11,058 nucleotides of DNA from Clostridiales bacterium (GCA_029069015.1 JAIEBL010000297.1:1-11058); one strand, 5' to 3'. Positions 1 through 5,986 are shown, numbered from the stretch's first letter. Notes: generated by a model not told the origin, from the letters alone. Made by a program: numbers and translations.

Positions 1-30
1 AACGATTGATTCGATTGCAAATCAAACGAC

Positions 31-62
31 AAGCGCCTCACCGTTACGGTGGGGCGCTTTTG
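31..62 (+). terminator. Intrinsic terminator of a plus-strand gene left of the window
   Basis: A 13-bp stem (31-43 with 47-59, one G-U pair) closes on a 3-nt loop and is followed on the plus strand by TTTTGTTTT. The thymine run is on the plus side only, so this most likely ends a plus-strand gene before position 1, convergent with the minus-strand genes here. Confidence 0.85.
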
Positions 63-82
63 TTTTGGGAAAAATTCAACTG

Positions 83-241
83 TCACTTCGCGTAAGGCAT
101 GCCCCCTTCGTCATTGCGCTCAGCCGAGCGCGAAGCGCGAACGCCACGGAGCGAAGCGGAGTATGCATTTATGCCGAAGCAATCCAGACCTTCTCTTTTC
201 TCTTCTGGATTGCTTCGTCGCTTCGTTCCTCCGAGGTGACG
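83..241. repeat. Palindromic REP/MITE-like repeat element
   Basis: Non-coding, hairpin-rich DNA. The ends carry imperfect inverted repeats: GTCACTTCG near 82-90 and an inner CGTCATTGCG at 109-118, against CGAGGTGAC(G) at 232-241, pairing with G-U wobbles. Inside lies a perfect 14-bp inverted repeat (175-188 with 204-217, loop 189-203) of the CGAAGCAATCCAGA type, and several GAGCGAAGCG-like words. No convincing codon structure or ribosome binding site is visible. It resembles short interspersed palindromic repeats known from many bacterial genomes; that comparison is from memory. Confidence 0.6.
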
Positions 242-262
242 GATAGCCGGTGTTTACTCTTC

Positions 263-345
263 TTGTCATTTCGAGCGCAGTCGAGAAATCTCCGAATTTA
301 TACGAGACTTCTCCACGCGCACTTCGTGCTTGGTCGAGGTGACAA
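263..345. repeat. Second palindromic repeat element, 83 bp
   Basis: The terminal 12-mers TTGTCATTTCGA (263-274) and TCGAGGTGACAA (334-345) pair end to end with two G-U wobbles. Nested inside, GAGAAATCTC and GAGACTTCTC pair with one mismatch, giving a long cruciform. The element ends six bases before the stop codon of the BofA-like gene at 351, so on the minus strand it would form the 3' end of that mRNA and might protect or terminate it. No coding potential is seen. Confidence 0.6.
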
Positions 346-350
346 AGAGT

Positions 351-596
351 TTATATAAAGAAGCTTACGATAAAAATCACAAGCGCTGCGGGCAATCCGA
401 AAATGCCCGTAAGCAGCACGCACCAAAAGTTGAGTGTTACGTGCACAAACGGAAGGTAATTTAAAAGATATAAAAGCCCCACGCCCAACACGGCGTTGAC
501 CACGAAGCGGACCACCCACTTCAAGCTTTTCGTCACAACTTTCAGCAGTATGGCAATTCCGATGATAACGGCCGCTACGACCAAAAAACGAACCAT
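351..596 (-). CDS. BofA-like small integral membrane protein
   Basis: An 81-residue, very hydrophobic protein with about three membrane segments (residues 3-20, 28-46 and 56-78). The core VVNAVLGVGLLYLLNYLPF, followed by a second helix containing GIFGLPA, matches my memory of the pro-sigma-K processing inhibitor family (BofA). In sporulating Firmicutes BofA restrains the SpoIVFB protease at the forespore membrane. BofA-like proteins also occur without a proven sporulation role, so that function is an inference here. The ATG follows an AGGGGAG ribosome site at 6-nt spacing. The gene lies 280 bases downstream of rplL, separated from it by two terminators, so it is not part of the ribosomal operon. 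Identity is fairly sure, role is not. Confidence 0.75.
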   Translation of the reverse strand: MVRFLVVAAVIIGIAILLKVVTKSLKWVVRFVVNAVLGVGLLYLLNYLPFVHVTLNFWCVLLTGIFGLPAALVIFIVSFFI

Positions 597-631
597 TCCC
601 TACTCCCCTCGTATTTTTAACGCGCACACTA

Positions 632-637
632 AGTATA
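632..637 (-). promoter_or_regulatory. Possible -10 element for the BofA-like gene
   Basis: TATACT on the minus strand, 35 bases before the ATG at 596. I find no good -35 hexamer at 16-18 nt, so this is only a candidate; it could use an alternative sigma factor. Confidence 0.3.
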
Positions 638-710
638 CCGTAACCGAACTTTCTTAAACCCTCAATTTCTTGCGTACCCTTTCGTTCCGAGAAAGAGCGC
701 CACTCCTTTT

Positions 711-736
711 TTGTCATTTCGCTCGACTGCTTGGAA
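711..736. repeat. Diverged fragment of the palindromic repeat
   Basis: TTGTCATTTCG (711-721) repeats the end of the element at 263, followed by GCTCGACTGCTTGG, a shuffled version of the internal GAGCGCAGTCGAG. The matching right half is not clear, so this looks like a remnant. Confidence 0.4.
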
Positions 737-759
737 CCTGCAAATCAAAAGAATAAGAA

Positions 760-790
760 ACGCCGCTACGAAAAAGAAGCGTAACGGCGT
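760..790 (-). terminator. Strong intrinsic terminator after rplL
   Basis: Eleven consecutive pairs (760-770 with 780-790, one G-U) close a 9-nt loop. On the minus strand the stem is followed by TTCTTATTCTTTT. It lies about 90 bases past the rplL stop and before the BofA-like gene, so it should end the ribosomal operon. Confidence 0.85.
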
Positions 791-852
791 AGTATAGATT
801 TAAGGTACCGCAACTCTGCGAGCGCAGTACAATAAATTCTTTTGGGACAAAA

Positions 853-866
853 CCCGAAAAATCGGG
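853..866 (-). terminator. First, weaker terminator after rplL
   Basis: CCCGA and TCGGG pair around a TTTT loop on the minus strand, then TTTTG follows. The stem starts 11 bases past the rplL stop. It is short, so the stronger hairpin at 760-790 is probably a backup or the main stop. Confidence 0.6.
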
Positions 867-876
867 CAAAAAGCAA

Positions 877-1254
877 TTACTTGAGTTCCGCGGTAGCGCC
901 GGCTTCTTGGAATTTCTTGACAGCGGCTTCCGCTTCTTCTTTCGGCATAGCTTCTTTGATGGTGGAAGGTGCGCCGTCTACGAGTGCTTTTGCTTCGCTC
1001 AGTCCCAAACCGGTGATTTCGCGAGCAACCTTGATAACGGCAATCTTGTTGCCACCGACCTCTTTAAGAACGAGGTTGAATTCGGTCTTCTCTTCCTCGG
1101 CCGGAGCAGCGGCAGCGCCACCTGCGGCGGGAGCTGCAACAGCCATAGCGGCTGCGGATACGCCGAATTCGTTTTCGAGCATTTTTACGAGTTCGTTGAG
1201 TTCAACGACCGTCATGCCTTTTACTTCTTCCAAAATTTTGTTCAAATCTGCCAT
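877..1254 (-). CDS. rplL: 50S ribosomal protein L7/L12
   Basis: A 125-residue L7/L12, the multicopy stalk protein that recruits translation factors to the large subunit. The order is typical: an N-terminal dimerisation domain ([14 protein letters not shown] onwards), an alanine- and glycine-rich flexible hinge at about residues 38-55, and a C-terminal globular domain containing [17 protein letters not shown] and the DGAPSTIKE segment. I chose the ATG at 1254 because AAGGAG lies 8 bases before it and the family begins MADLN; an in-frame extension upstream to 1296 has no support. It follows rplJ by 102 bases and is the last gene of the operon. The usual Firmicutes successor rpoB is not present within the next 870 bases; terminators follow instead. 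Confidence 0.98.
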   Translation of the reverse strand: MADLNKILEEVKGMTVVELNELVKMLENEFGVSAAAMAVAAPAAGGAAAAPAEEEKTEFNLVLKEVGGNKIAVIKVAREITGLGLSEAKALVDGAPSTIKEAMPKEEAEAAVKKFQEAGATAELK

Positions 1255-1305
1255 TTTTGTTTTCTCCTTTTTAATTTTGCGCGTGGATACCTGCACGCAT
1301 TCAGG

Positions 1306-1320
1306 GAAGGCTAAGCCTTC
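1306..1320 (-). other. Small hairpin in the rplJ-rplL gap
   Basis: GAAGGC and GCCTTC pair around a 3-nt loop, 52 bases before the rplL start. There is no thymine run after it, so it is not a terminator. It could be a processing or stability element that helps rplL exceed rplJ, which the 4:1 protein ratio needs. The role is inference. Confidence 0.4.
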
Positions 1321-1356
1321 AGACTCTTCGCCGTACAGAAAGCGGCTACGTAAACC

Positions 1357-1854
1357 TTACGCCGACTGCTTCTTGGCAATCTCGGAAAGTGCAACCGCGA
1401 GCGAACGCACGGGGTTTTGCAACATGCCGAGCAGTTGCGCCACAAGCACGGGCTTTGCGGGAATCTTGGCAAGTGCATTGATCTCTTCGACCGACGCCGC
1501 TTTACCTTCGATAATGCCGCCTTTTACGGAAATTTTGTTGTTGGTCTTTGCAACCGTGTCCGAAACGATTTTCGCAGGTGCAACCGCATCTTCATAGCCG
1601 AACGCTACGGCGGTAGGACCTTGCAAAACTTCGTCGAACCCTTGATAGCCGCAGTCATTGAACGCACGGAGCACAAGACGGTTTTTGAGCACCTTGTAGT
1701 CCACGCCCGCGCCGCGCATCGCCACACGCATCTCGGTGTCCTGCGCAACGGTAAGCCCGCGGTAATCGACCAAAACAACGGTTTTCGCACGTTTTACCTT
1801 GTCGGTAATATCGGCTACTTCTTGCTTTTTCTGTTCGATAGCTTCCTTAGACAT
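1357..1854 (-). CDS. rplJ: 50S ribosomal protein L10
   Basis: A 165-residue L10, the base of the ribosomal stalk that binds 23S rRNA with L11 and anchors L12 dimers through its C-terminal helix. Family signatures include AKTVVLVDYRGLTVAQ near residues 23-38, a MRGAGVDYKVLKNRL segment and the FGYEDAVAPAKI stretch; length is normal for the family. The ATG at 1854 has an AGGAGG site 6 bases upstream. A 273-base leader with an L10-responsive attenuator precedes it, so L10 (with L12) should repress its own synthesis. No oddity in the protein is visible. Confidence 0.98.
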   Translation of the reverse strand: MSKEAIEQKKQEVADITDKVKRAKTVVLVDYRGLTVAQDTEMRVAMRGAGVDYKVLKNRLVLRAFNDCGYQGFDEVLQGPTAVAFGYEDAVAPAKIVSDTVAKTNNKISVKGGIIEGKAASVEEINALAKIPAKPVLVAQLLGMLQNPVRSLAVALSEIAKKQSA

Positions 1855-1916
1855 TGTTTAACCTCCTTTTTAGGTTTTCGGCTACGCCGCAAGCGGCCGC
1901 AGTCTTTTCTATAAAC

Positions 1917-1944
1917 AAACGCCCCGTAAAATAGCGAGGCGTTT
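1917..1944 (-). terminator. Attenuator terminator in the L10 leader
   Basis: A 10-bp stem (1917-1926 with 1935-1944, one G-U), an 8-nt loop, and GTTTATAG after it on the minus strand. It lies about 60 bases before the rplJ start, inside the L10 leader, and is expected to be conditional. Confidence 0.8.
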
Positions 1945-2030
1945 GCACAATTCGGTTCTGAAAGACGAATCTACGTGCGCCTCGACAAGCCGACTCTACT
2001 CGTTTATGGATCGCTCCGCTTGTGGTCTTT
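1917..2030 (-). promoter_or_regulatory. L10 leader: autoregulatory attenuator of rplJ-rplL
   Basis: On the minus strand, AAAGAC (2030-2025) pairs with GTCTTT (1966-1961) and CAAGC (2022-2018) with GCTTG (1990-1986), forming the receptor with a kink-turn-like bulge between. CGAGGCG just after it (1984-1978) is complementary to CGCCTCG at 1941-1935, which is also the 5' arm of a terminator. So CGAGGCG can form an antiterminator, or the terminator can form when L10 holds the receptor. This matches the known ribosomal L10 leader of Firmicutes in place and logic. Confidence 0.85.
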
Positions 2031-2127
2031 GGCACTACTTTGGTTGCGTTTGAATATACGTTTTGATTTGCGGGGCTACCTGCTTTCTTGGCAGTCCCCT
2101 TTTTGAATTACCGAACCTACCCTATGT

Positions 2128-2814
2128 TTAGGCTCTGTAATTTACCTTGATGCCCGGGCCCATCGTGGCGGCAACGTATACGCTCTTAACGTACGTGCCT
2201 TTTGCCGCGGACGGCTTCGCCTTAACGATGGCTTCCATAAGCGCGTTGAAGTTTTCAAGCAGTTTTTCCGCGCCGAACGACTTCTTACCGATCGGGCAGT
2301 GCACGATAGCGGTTTTGTCTACGCGGTACTCTACTTTACCGGCTTTGGTGTCTTTGATCGCCTTTTCGACGTCGGTCGTAACCGTACCGGACTTGGGCGA
2401 AGGCATCAAGCCTTTGGGGCCGAGGATTCTTGCCACACGACCCATCTGACCCATCATGTCGGGCGACGTGATGACGACGTCAAAGTCGAGGTAGTTTTCG
2501 TTGAGGATCTTCGCGATGATCTCTTCCGCACCTACGATGTCCGCGCCCGCTTTGGCGGCAATATCCGCCTTCTCGCCTTTGGCGATAACGAGCACTTTCA
2601 CTTTACGGCCCGTACCGTTGGGAAGAACGACCGTGCCACGGACCTGTTGGTCGGCTTGGCGAGGATCTACGCCCAAACGGACGTGCAATTCCACCGTTTC
2701 GTCGAACTTGGCTTTCGCGCTGGCGATAACCGCGTCCATTGCTTCGTTCGATTCGTACGCTTTGGTAAGGTCGAGCGCTTTTACGCTTTCGTTATAATTC
2801 TTTCCGTGTTTCAT
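2128..2814 (-). CDS. rplA: 50S ribosomal protein L1
   Basis: A 228-residue L1, which forms the mobile L1 stalk and helps release deacylated tRNA from the E site. The signature [15 protein letters not shown] is at residues 132-146, preceded by the second-domain segment [19 protein letters not shown]; length is normal. The ATG at 2814 follows GAGGAGG by 7 bases and lies 14 bases after the rplK stop, so the two are translated together. L1 is known to repress its own rplK-rplA mRNA in several bacteria; I could not identify its mRNA target here with certainty. Confidence 0.98.
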   Translation of the reverse strand: MKHGKNYNESVKALDLTKAYESNEAMDAVIASAKAKFDETVELHVRLGVDPRQADQQVRGTVVLPNGTGRKVKVLVIAKGEKADIAAKAGADIVGAEEIIAKILNENYLDFDVVITSPDMMGQMGRVARILGPKGLMPSPKSGTVTTDVEKAIKDTKAGKVEYRVDKTAIVHCPIGKKSFGAEKLLENFNALMEAIVKAKPSAAKGTYVKSVYVAATMGPGIKVNYRA

Positions 2815-2828
2815 CTCTGCGCCTCCTC

Positions 2829-3254
2829 TCAGTCTACCACGGTGACGCCCATACTGCGTGCCGTGCCGGCGATCATGCTGACTGCCGATTCAAGATTTGC
2901 CGCATTGAGATCGGGCATTTTCAGCGTCGCGATCTCGGTGAGTTGCGCTTTCGTAATCTTCGCCACTTTGTCGCGGTTCGGTTTTGCGGAGCCGCTCTCG
3001 ATGCCGCACGCTTTCTTGATAAGCACGGCTGCGGGAGGCGTCTTTAAAACGAACGTGAAGCTACGGTCGGCGTAGATGCTGATAACGACGGGAATGATAA
3101 GACCTTCCTGCCCTTTCGTCTTCTCGTTGAATTCCTTGGTAAAGCCCGGAATGTTGATACCGTGCGGACCGAGGCTGCTACCGACGGGAGGACCCGGGGT
3201 GGCTTTGCCTGCGGGCAGCTGAAGCTTTACGACCGCTTGCAATTTCTTTGCCAT
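2829..3254 (-). CDS. rplK: 50S ribosomal protein L11
   Basis: A 141-residue L11, part of the GTPase-associated centre with L10 and the thiostrepton-binding region of 23S rRNA. The N-terminal domain carries [17 protein letters not shown] (residues 13-29) and the PHGINI segment; the more common wording is ATPAPPVGPALGQHG, so several positions differ. The C-terminal rRNA-binding domain contains [11 protein letters not shown] and ends in the usual [10 protein letters not shown]. The ATG at 3254 follows AAGGAG by 8 bases. It follows nusG by 93 bases and leads rplA by 14. Confidence 0.98.
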   Translation of the reverse strand: MAKKLQAVVKLQLPAGKATPGPPVGSSLGPHGINIPGFTKEFNEKTKGQEGLIIPVVISIYADRSFTFVLKTPPAAVLIKKACGIESGSAKPNRDKVAKITKAQLTEIATLKMPDLNAANLESAVSMIAGTARSMGVTVVD

Positions 3255-3301
3255 TTTTGTTTCTCCTTGCTTTTTTGTTCTTTAGCAATCGCGGTACAAA
3301 C

Positions 3302-3318
3302 GAACCTATTTGAGGTTC
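3302..3318 (-). other. Hairpin in the nusG-rplK gap
   Basis: GAACCT and AGGTTC pair around a 5-nt loop, about 47 bases before the rplK start. It lacks a thymine run. It may be part of an L1- or L11-responsive structure, but I cannot match it to a known site. Confidence 0.35.
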
Positions 3319-3347
3319 TCCCGAATTACACATTTTTTATTACGCTG

Positions 3348-3944
3348 TTACTCAGCGCGTTCGATCTGATAAAGTTCCAGATCGACGGGGGTCTCGCGCC
3401 CGAACATGCTCACAATAACGCGGCACTTGCTCGCGGCGGCATCCATCGTTTCGATTTCGCCCACGAAGCCCTCCAAGGGACCTTGCGTTACTTTCACGCG
3501 GTCGCCCACTTTGTAGTCGGTTTCGACGACAATCTTTTCGAGGTGCATTCTGCGGATCTCGTCTTCGTTTAAGGGAAGCGGTCTGCCCTGCGGCCCTACG
3601 AATCCCGTTACGCCGCGCGTATTGGTGATCATATGCCACATATCGTTGTTGTAGATCATTTTAACGAGTACGTAGCAAGGGAACATACGGCGTTGTACGA
3701 TTTTGCGTTTGCCGTTCTTCTCCTCCACCACGTCTTCCATGGGAATCGTGATTTCTTTGAGTCGGTCGGTCATGTTGTTCTTTTCGAACACCATCCGCAA
3801 ATTGTCGCGCACCATATTTTCGTAGCCCGAATAAGTATGCAAAACGTACCACTTCGCTTCCGGCTCTGCGCTCTTTTCCGCCTGTACGTCGCTCTGTTCA
3901 ATGCTTGTCTCGTCGTACGAAGGCGTCAGAATTTCATCTTCCAT
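3348..3944 (-). CDS. nusG: Transcription termination/antitermination factor NusG
   Basis: A 198-residue NusG, which binds RNA polymerase at the clamp, affects pausing and termination, and links transcription to the ribosome. The NGN domain starts at residue 31 (KWYVLHTYSGYE) and includes RRMFPCYVLVKM (85-96) and TRGVTGFVGPQGRPLPL (109-125). The C-terminal KOW domain is at 145-172, with KVGDRVKVTQGPLEGFVG. Ahead of the NGN domain is an acidic 30-residue extension, longer than in most NusG proteins, possibly disordered. AAGGAG lies 6 bases before the ATG at 3944, overlapping the end of secE closely (12-base gap), so the two are coupled. Confidence 0.98.
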   Translation of the reverse strand: MEDEILTPSYDETSIEQSDVQAEKSAEPEAKWYVLHTYSGYENMVRDNLRMVFEKNNMTDRLKEITIPMEDVVEEKNGKRKIVQRRMFPCYVLVKMIYNNDMWHMITNTRGVTGFVGPQGRPLPLNEDEIRRMHLEKIVVETDYKVGDRVKVTQGPLEGFVGEIETMDAAASKCRVIVSMFGRETPVDLELYQIERAE

Positions 3945-3956
3945 GCCATTCTCCTT

Positions 3957-4295
3957 TTAAAGCAAGAGCGGTGCGGCGGGAGCGCTCGCAAATAGTCGCG
4001 TGCCCACTGCCTTTATGCCGCCGAGGGCATACGACAAAACTTCGGTCGTGTCGCCGAGGTCGGTCACAAGCTGTCTGTGGGCAAGCCCCAGAAGCTGATC
4101 CATGATAAGCAAGAGTACCAGGAAGAAAATCGTCACAACGAACACGGCGCCCGTTTGCTTCATCGTCTGACCGAACGTGGGCCACGTGACCCGTTTGAGT
4201 TCGGCGAACGTCTCCTTTATGCGGTTGCGCTTCTTGGGCTTTTCGTTCTTATTGCCCTTTTGCTGCGCCGCGGCTTGCTTGTTCTCGTTTGCCAT
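3957..4295 (-). CDS. secE: Preprotein translocase subunit SecE
   Basis: A 112-residue SecE, the clamp-like subunit of the SecYEG protein channel in the cytoplasmic membrane. A lysine-rich, glutamine-rich soluble N-terminus (1-30) precedes the family motif ELKRVTWPT (32-40), then a single membrane helix at about 48-70. After the helix there is a tail of about 40 residues ending in an alanine- and leucine-rich stretch, longer than in the minimal Firmicutes SecE of around 60 residues. The ATG comes one base after the rpmG stop (TAACATG), so translation is coupled. Its position between rpmG and nusG is the classic one. I find no tRNA-Trp gene here, which some Firmicutes carry near this place. Confidence 0.95.
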   Translation of the reverse strand: MANENKQAAAQQKGNKNEKPKKRNRIKETFAELKRVTWPTFGQTMKQTGAVFVVTIFFLVLLLIMDQLLGLAHRQLVTDLGDTTEVLSYALGGIKAVGTRLFASAPAAPLLL

Positions 4296-4296
4296 G

Positions 4297-4458
4297 TTAT
4301 TTCGTCTCCTTGTGGAGCGTGTGCTTGTGGCAGAACTTGCAGTACTTTTTCAGTTCGATACGATCGGGATCGTTCTTCTTGTTTTTGTAATCGTCATAGT
4401 TCCGTTGTTTGCATTCGGTGCAGGCAAGGGTAATACGCGTTCTCGTAGTAGCAGCCAT
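4297..4458 (-). CDS. rpmG: 50S ribosomal protein L33, zinc-binding form
   Basis: A 53-residue L33, a small large-subunit protein near the E site. It begins [16 protein letters not shown] and has two CxxC pairs (C13/C16 and C40/C43), so it is the zinc-holding type; the zinc-free paralogue lacks these cysteines. The [21 protein letters not shown] core is typical of the family. The ATG at 4458 follows GAGGAG by 10 bases. It is the first gene of the operon and sits about 60 bases downstream of a TTGACA promoter. Confidence 0.95.
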   Translation of the reverse strand: MAATTRTRITLACTECKQRNYDDYKNKKNDPDRIELKKYCKFCHKHTLHKETK

Positions 4459-4475
4459 TGGTTTTCAACTCCTCG

Positions 4476-4491
4476 CTATGGTAAACCATAG
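4476..4491 (-). other. Perfect hairpin next to the rpmG ribosome site
   Basis: CTATGG and CCATAG pair around a 4-nt loop on the minus strand. The stem ends one base before the GAGGAG site at 4474-4469, so it sits at the very edge of the ribosome landing area in the operon leader. Confidence 0.5.
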
Positions 4492-4497
4492 AAAAAT

Positions 4498-4520
4498 AAA
4501 GCCCCGTCTATATGGGCTTT
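4498..4520 (-). terminator. Terminator-like hairpin overlapping the operon start
   Basis: AAAGCCC (4520-4514) pairs with GGGCTTT (4504-4498), followed by ATTTTTC on the minus strand. It would stop read-through from the membrane protein gene upstream. Transcripts from the promoter at 4553-4524 should begin around 4518-4516, inside the 5' arm, and so would form only a shortened stem. Confidence 0.65.
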
Positions 4521-4523
4521 ATC

Positions 4524-4553
4524 ATGATACCACATCAGTGGGCGGCGTGTCAA
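4524..4553 (-). promoter_or_regulatory. Main promoter of the rpmG-rplL operon
   Basis: A perfect TTGACA (4553-4548), an 18-nt spacer and TATCAT (4529-4524), a sigma-70/sigma-A type promoter. It points at rpmG, whose start is about 60 bases downstream of the expected start site. Confidence 0.8.
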
Positions 4554-4616
4554 CTTTTTTGCCAAGCTTTTTTCGTAGCTTAAACAAAAACTTTGTCACT
4601 GCATTTTGCCCCTCCC

Positions 4617-5141
4617 CTACTTTAAAAGCTTCAAGAGGCGTATGGAAAGCTGATTGAACAACAAATCGAAAACGAGCGCGAAAACCGTAAACAGGAGCGC
4701 GAGCACCGCATAGCCGCCGAGTCTACCTGCAATCGTAAGGACGTCTACGGCGATCCACTTGGCGGCAAACCATACGCCCACAAGCGCAAGATTGGCAAAC
4801 ACCGCGACCGCGCCAAGACGAATGAGCGCCGTCTGCCATTTGGTGTAGTAGAGTTTGCGGATAAAATAACTGAGGAGCGCGTAGGGCGCAAACACGATTG
4901 CCGTAAGTAAGAACGCCGAGGAAAGCGGCGTCAAGCCCCCCGTAAAGAAGACGAGCAGCAGACTCACCGCGACGTCCGCAACGCCGTACCCAAACCCGCA
5001 CTTACAGCACACGATATAGTAGCAAAGCGCCGCCGCCATCAGAAGCGAAATCTTTAACCAGCCGAAGTTGGTCAAAAACAGGCACACCGCCGCCACCGCC
5101 GCGCCTACCGCGGTATACGTTATTTTGCGCGTACTGCTCAA
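4617..5141 (-). CDS. Six-helix integral membrane protein, resembling ECF S components
   Basis: About 174 residues with roughly six membrane segments (near 7-23, 25-43, 50-68, 75-95, 105-125 and 140-165), short loops and a basic C-terminal end (LLKLLK). Size and helix count fit substrate-binding S components of ECF vitamin transporters, and the N-terminal RKITYTAVGAAVAAV is reminiscent of them, but I cannot name a substrate, so this is weak inference. I prefer the TTG at 5141 as the start: GGGGAGC (5157-5151) stands 9 bases before it and the protein then begins MSSTRKITY. The alternative GTG at 5174 has no good ribosome site. A CC pair (YYIVCCKCG) near residue 40 is notable. There is no tight downstream partner. 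Confidence 0.7.
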   Translation of the reverse strand: MSSTRKITYTAVGAAVAAVCLFLTNFGWLKISLLMAAALCYYIVCCKCGFGYGVADVAVSLLLVFFTGGLTPLSSAFLLTAIVFAPYALLSYFIRKLYYTKWQTALIRLGAVAVFANLALVGVWFAAKWIAVDVLTIAGRLGGYAVLALLFTVFALVFDLLFNQLSIRLLKLLK

Positions 5142-5145
5142 AATT

Positions 5146-5184
5146 TCATAGCTCCCCGAAAAATAAAAGTGCACGTTTTTTCAT
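5146..5184 (-). CDS. Possible 12-residue leader peptide
   Basis: ATG at 5184 preceded by GAAAGG, encoding MKKRALLFFGEL and ending with TGA at 5148-5146, four bases before the TTG of the membrane protein gene. The ribosome site of the membrane protein lies inside this small reading frame, so its translation could control access. It may equally be chance; there is no family to match. Confidence 0.35.
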   Translation of the reverse strand: MKKRALLFFGEL

Positions 5185-5212
5185 TCGCGCACCTTTCTTT
5201 GCATTCCTTACG

Positions 5213-5248
5213 AAAAAAAACCGCGCGCCTTTTACCCGCAACAGCGCG
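5213..5248 (-). terminator. Probable terminator after the J-domain gene
   Basis: CGCGC within the last codons (5248-5244) can pair with GCGCG at 5228-5222, and the minus strand then runs into eight thymines (5220-5213). The stem is only 5 bp and overlaps the stop codon, so strength is uncertain, but the T run is the longest in the window. Confidence 0.5.
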
Positions 5249-5843
5249 TCATCTGGCAACAGCAATCGGTCACGCAGTACGCGAGGCAGCAGTTGCTGAG
5301 CGCGTTGCCGCCGCAAAGCTGCCCGTTTTGCATATCGGGTGGCGGCATATTCGGATCTGCGCCGAGCGTGCGGGCATCGGCGTTCGGGTTTCCGATCACC
5401 ATATCCAGCTTTTCGAGCGCGGTTTTGTACTTCTCGTTCGTGGGATCCATTTCCACCGCCGTGGCAAGCTGCGCGCGGCTGTCGGAGAGCCATTCGCGTT
5501 TATAGTATACGATAGACTGCAAATAGTGCCACTGCGCATTGCGGTCGGTGATGGCGTCCAAACGGGCTTGCGCTTCATCGTACGAGCCCTTTTTGATAAG
5601 GTCGTCGATTTCGCCGTAATCGCCGTCGCCGAACTTTTCTTTGGCTTCTTTCTTCTGAAGGTCAGCCGAAATCTGCGACCAAGCCGCTTCCAACTCGCTG
5701 AGTTTTTTTGCGCCTTCGTTGCCTTCCTCGCCCGACTTGAAACGCTGCTCGCCGTACTCGGCTTTGAGCGCTTCGTATTCTTCCTTTAATTCTTCTTCGC
5801 TCGCGTCGGGGGTAAGCCCCAACACGGAATAGGGATCTTTCAT
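5232..5843 (-). CDS. J-domain-like protein with TPR-like middle and cysteine-rich tail
   Basis: A 203-residue protein. Residues 2-30 (DPYSVLGLTPDASEEELKEE onward) match helices I and II of a DnaJ J domain, but the HPD motif that activates DnaK ATPase is absent: GEQ stands at 31-33 where HPD belongs. Residues about 84-146 look like two TPR-type helical repeats (KGSYDEAQARL and DSRAQLATAVEMDPTNEKY). The tail from 177 has nine cysteines in 27 residues, including CCC and a terminal CCG, possibly metal binding. Related Clostridial J proteins with a cysteine-rich end are known to me from memory. The ATG at 5843 is chosen over TTG at 5846 because AAGGAG is 6 bases before it. It has its own promoter. 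Confidence 0.75.
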   Translation of the reverse strand: MKDPYSVLGLTPDASEEELKEEYEALKAEYGEQRFKSGEEGNEGAKKLSELEAAWSQISADLQKKEAKEKFGDGDYGEIDDLIKKGSYDEAQARLDAITDRNAQWHYLQSIVYYKREWLSDSRAQLATAVEMDPTNEKYKTALEKLDMVIGNPNADARTLGADPNMPPPDMQNGQLCGGNALSNCCLAYCVTDCCCQMTRCCG

Positions 5844-5894
5844 CAATGACTCCTTGCTGTTCTGTCCAAACGACGCCTTCCGGCTCTTTCTATC

Positions 5895-5923
5895 AGTATA
5901 ACCGATTGCCCGAAAATATCCAA
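5895..5923 (-). promoter_or_regulatory. Promoter of the J-domain-like gene
   Basis: TTGGAT (5923-5918), a 17-nt spacer and TATACT (5900-5895) on the minus strand. The expected start lies about 45 bases before the ATG at 5843. Confidence 0.7.
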
Positions 5924-5960
5924 CAGTTTTGCATACCCTTTTTTACTTTTTTTATTTTTT

Positions 5961-5986
5961 CACGCTTCGCCGCTTTCCGAAGCGTG
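5961..5986 (-). other. Hairpin after the DUF5685 gene
   Basis: CACGCTTCG and CGAAGCGTG form a perfect 9-bp stem with an 8-nt loop, four bases past the stop codon. On the minus strand it is followed by AAAAAATAAAAAAAG, not thymines, so it is not a standard terminator for this gene. On the plus strand the thymines lie before the stem, also wrong. It may act as a 3' mRNA stem. Confidence 0.5.

Noticed and set aside
83..345. CRISPR array
   Set aside because: The repeats are long, palindromic and not regularly spaced, with no equal-length spacers.
65..358. Plus-strand open frame through the repeat region
   Set aside because: It follows the palindromic repeats with no ribosome site; the apparent protein is produced by the repeat words.
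842..1597. Long plus-strand open frame opposite rplL and rplJ
   Set aside because: It lies antisense to two certain ribosomal genes, has an alanine/serine-rich composition expected of a shadow frame, and no ribosome site.
1847..2035. Short minus-strand frame within the L10 leader
   Set aside because: It overlaps the receptor and terminator stems and has no recognisable ribosome site; the structured leader explains the sequence.
4297..4620. tRNA gene near rpmG-secE
   Set aside because: I looked for a TTC-loop consensus and a cloverleaf on both strands and found none.
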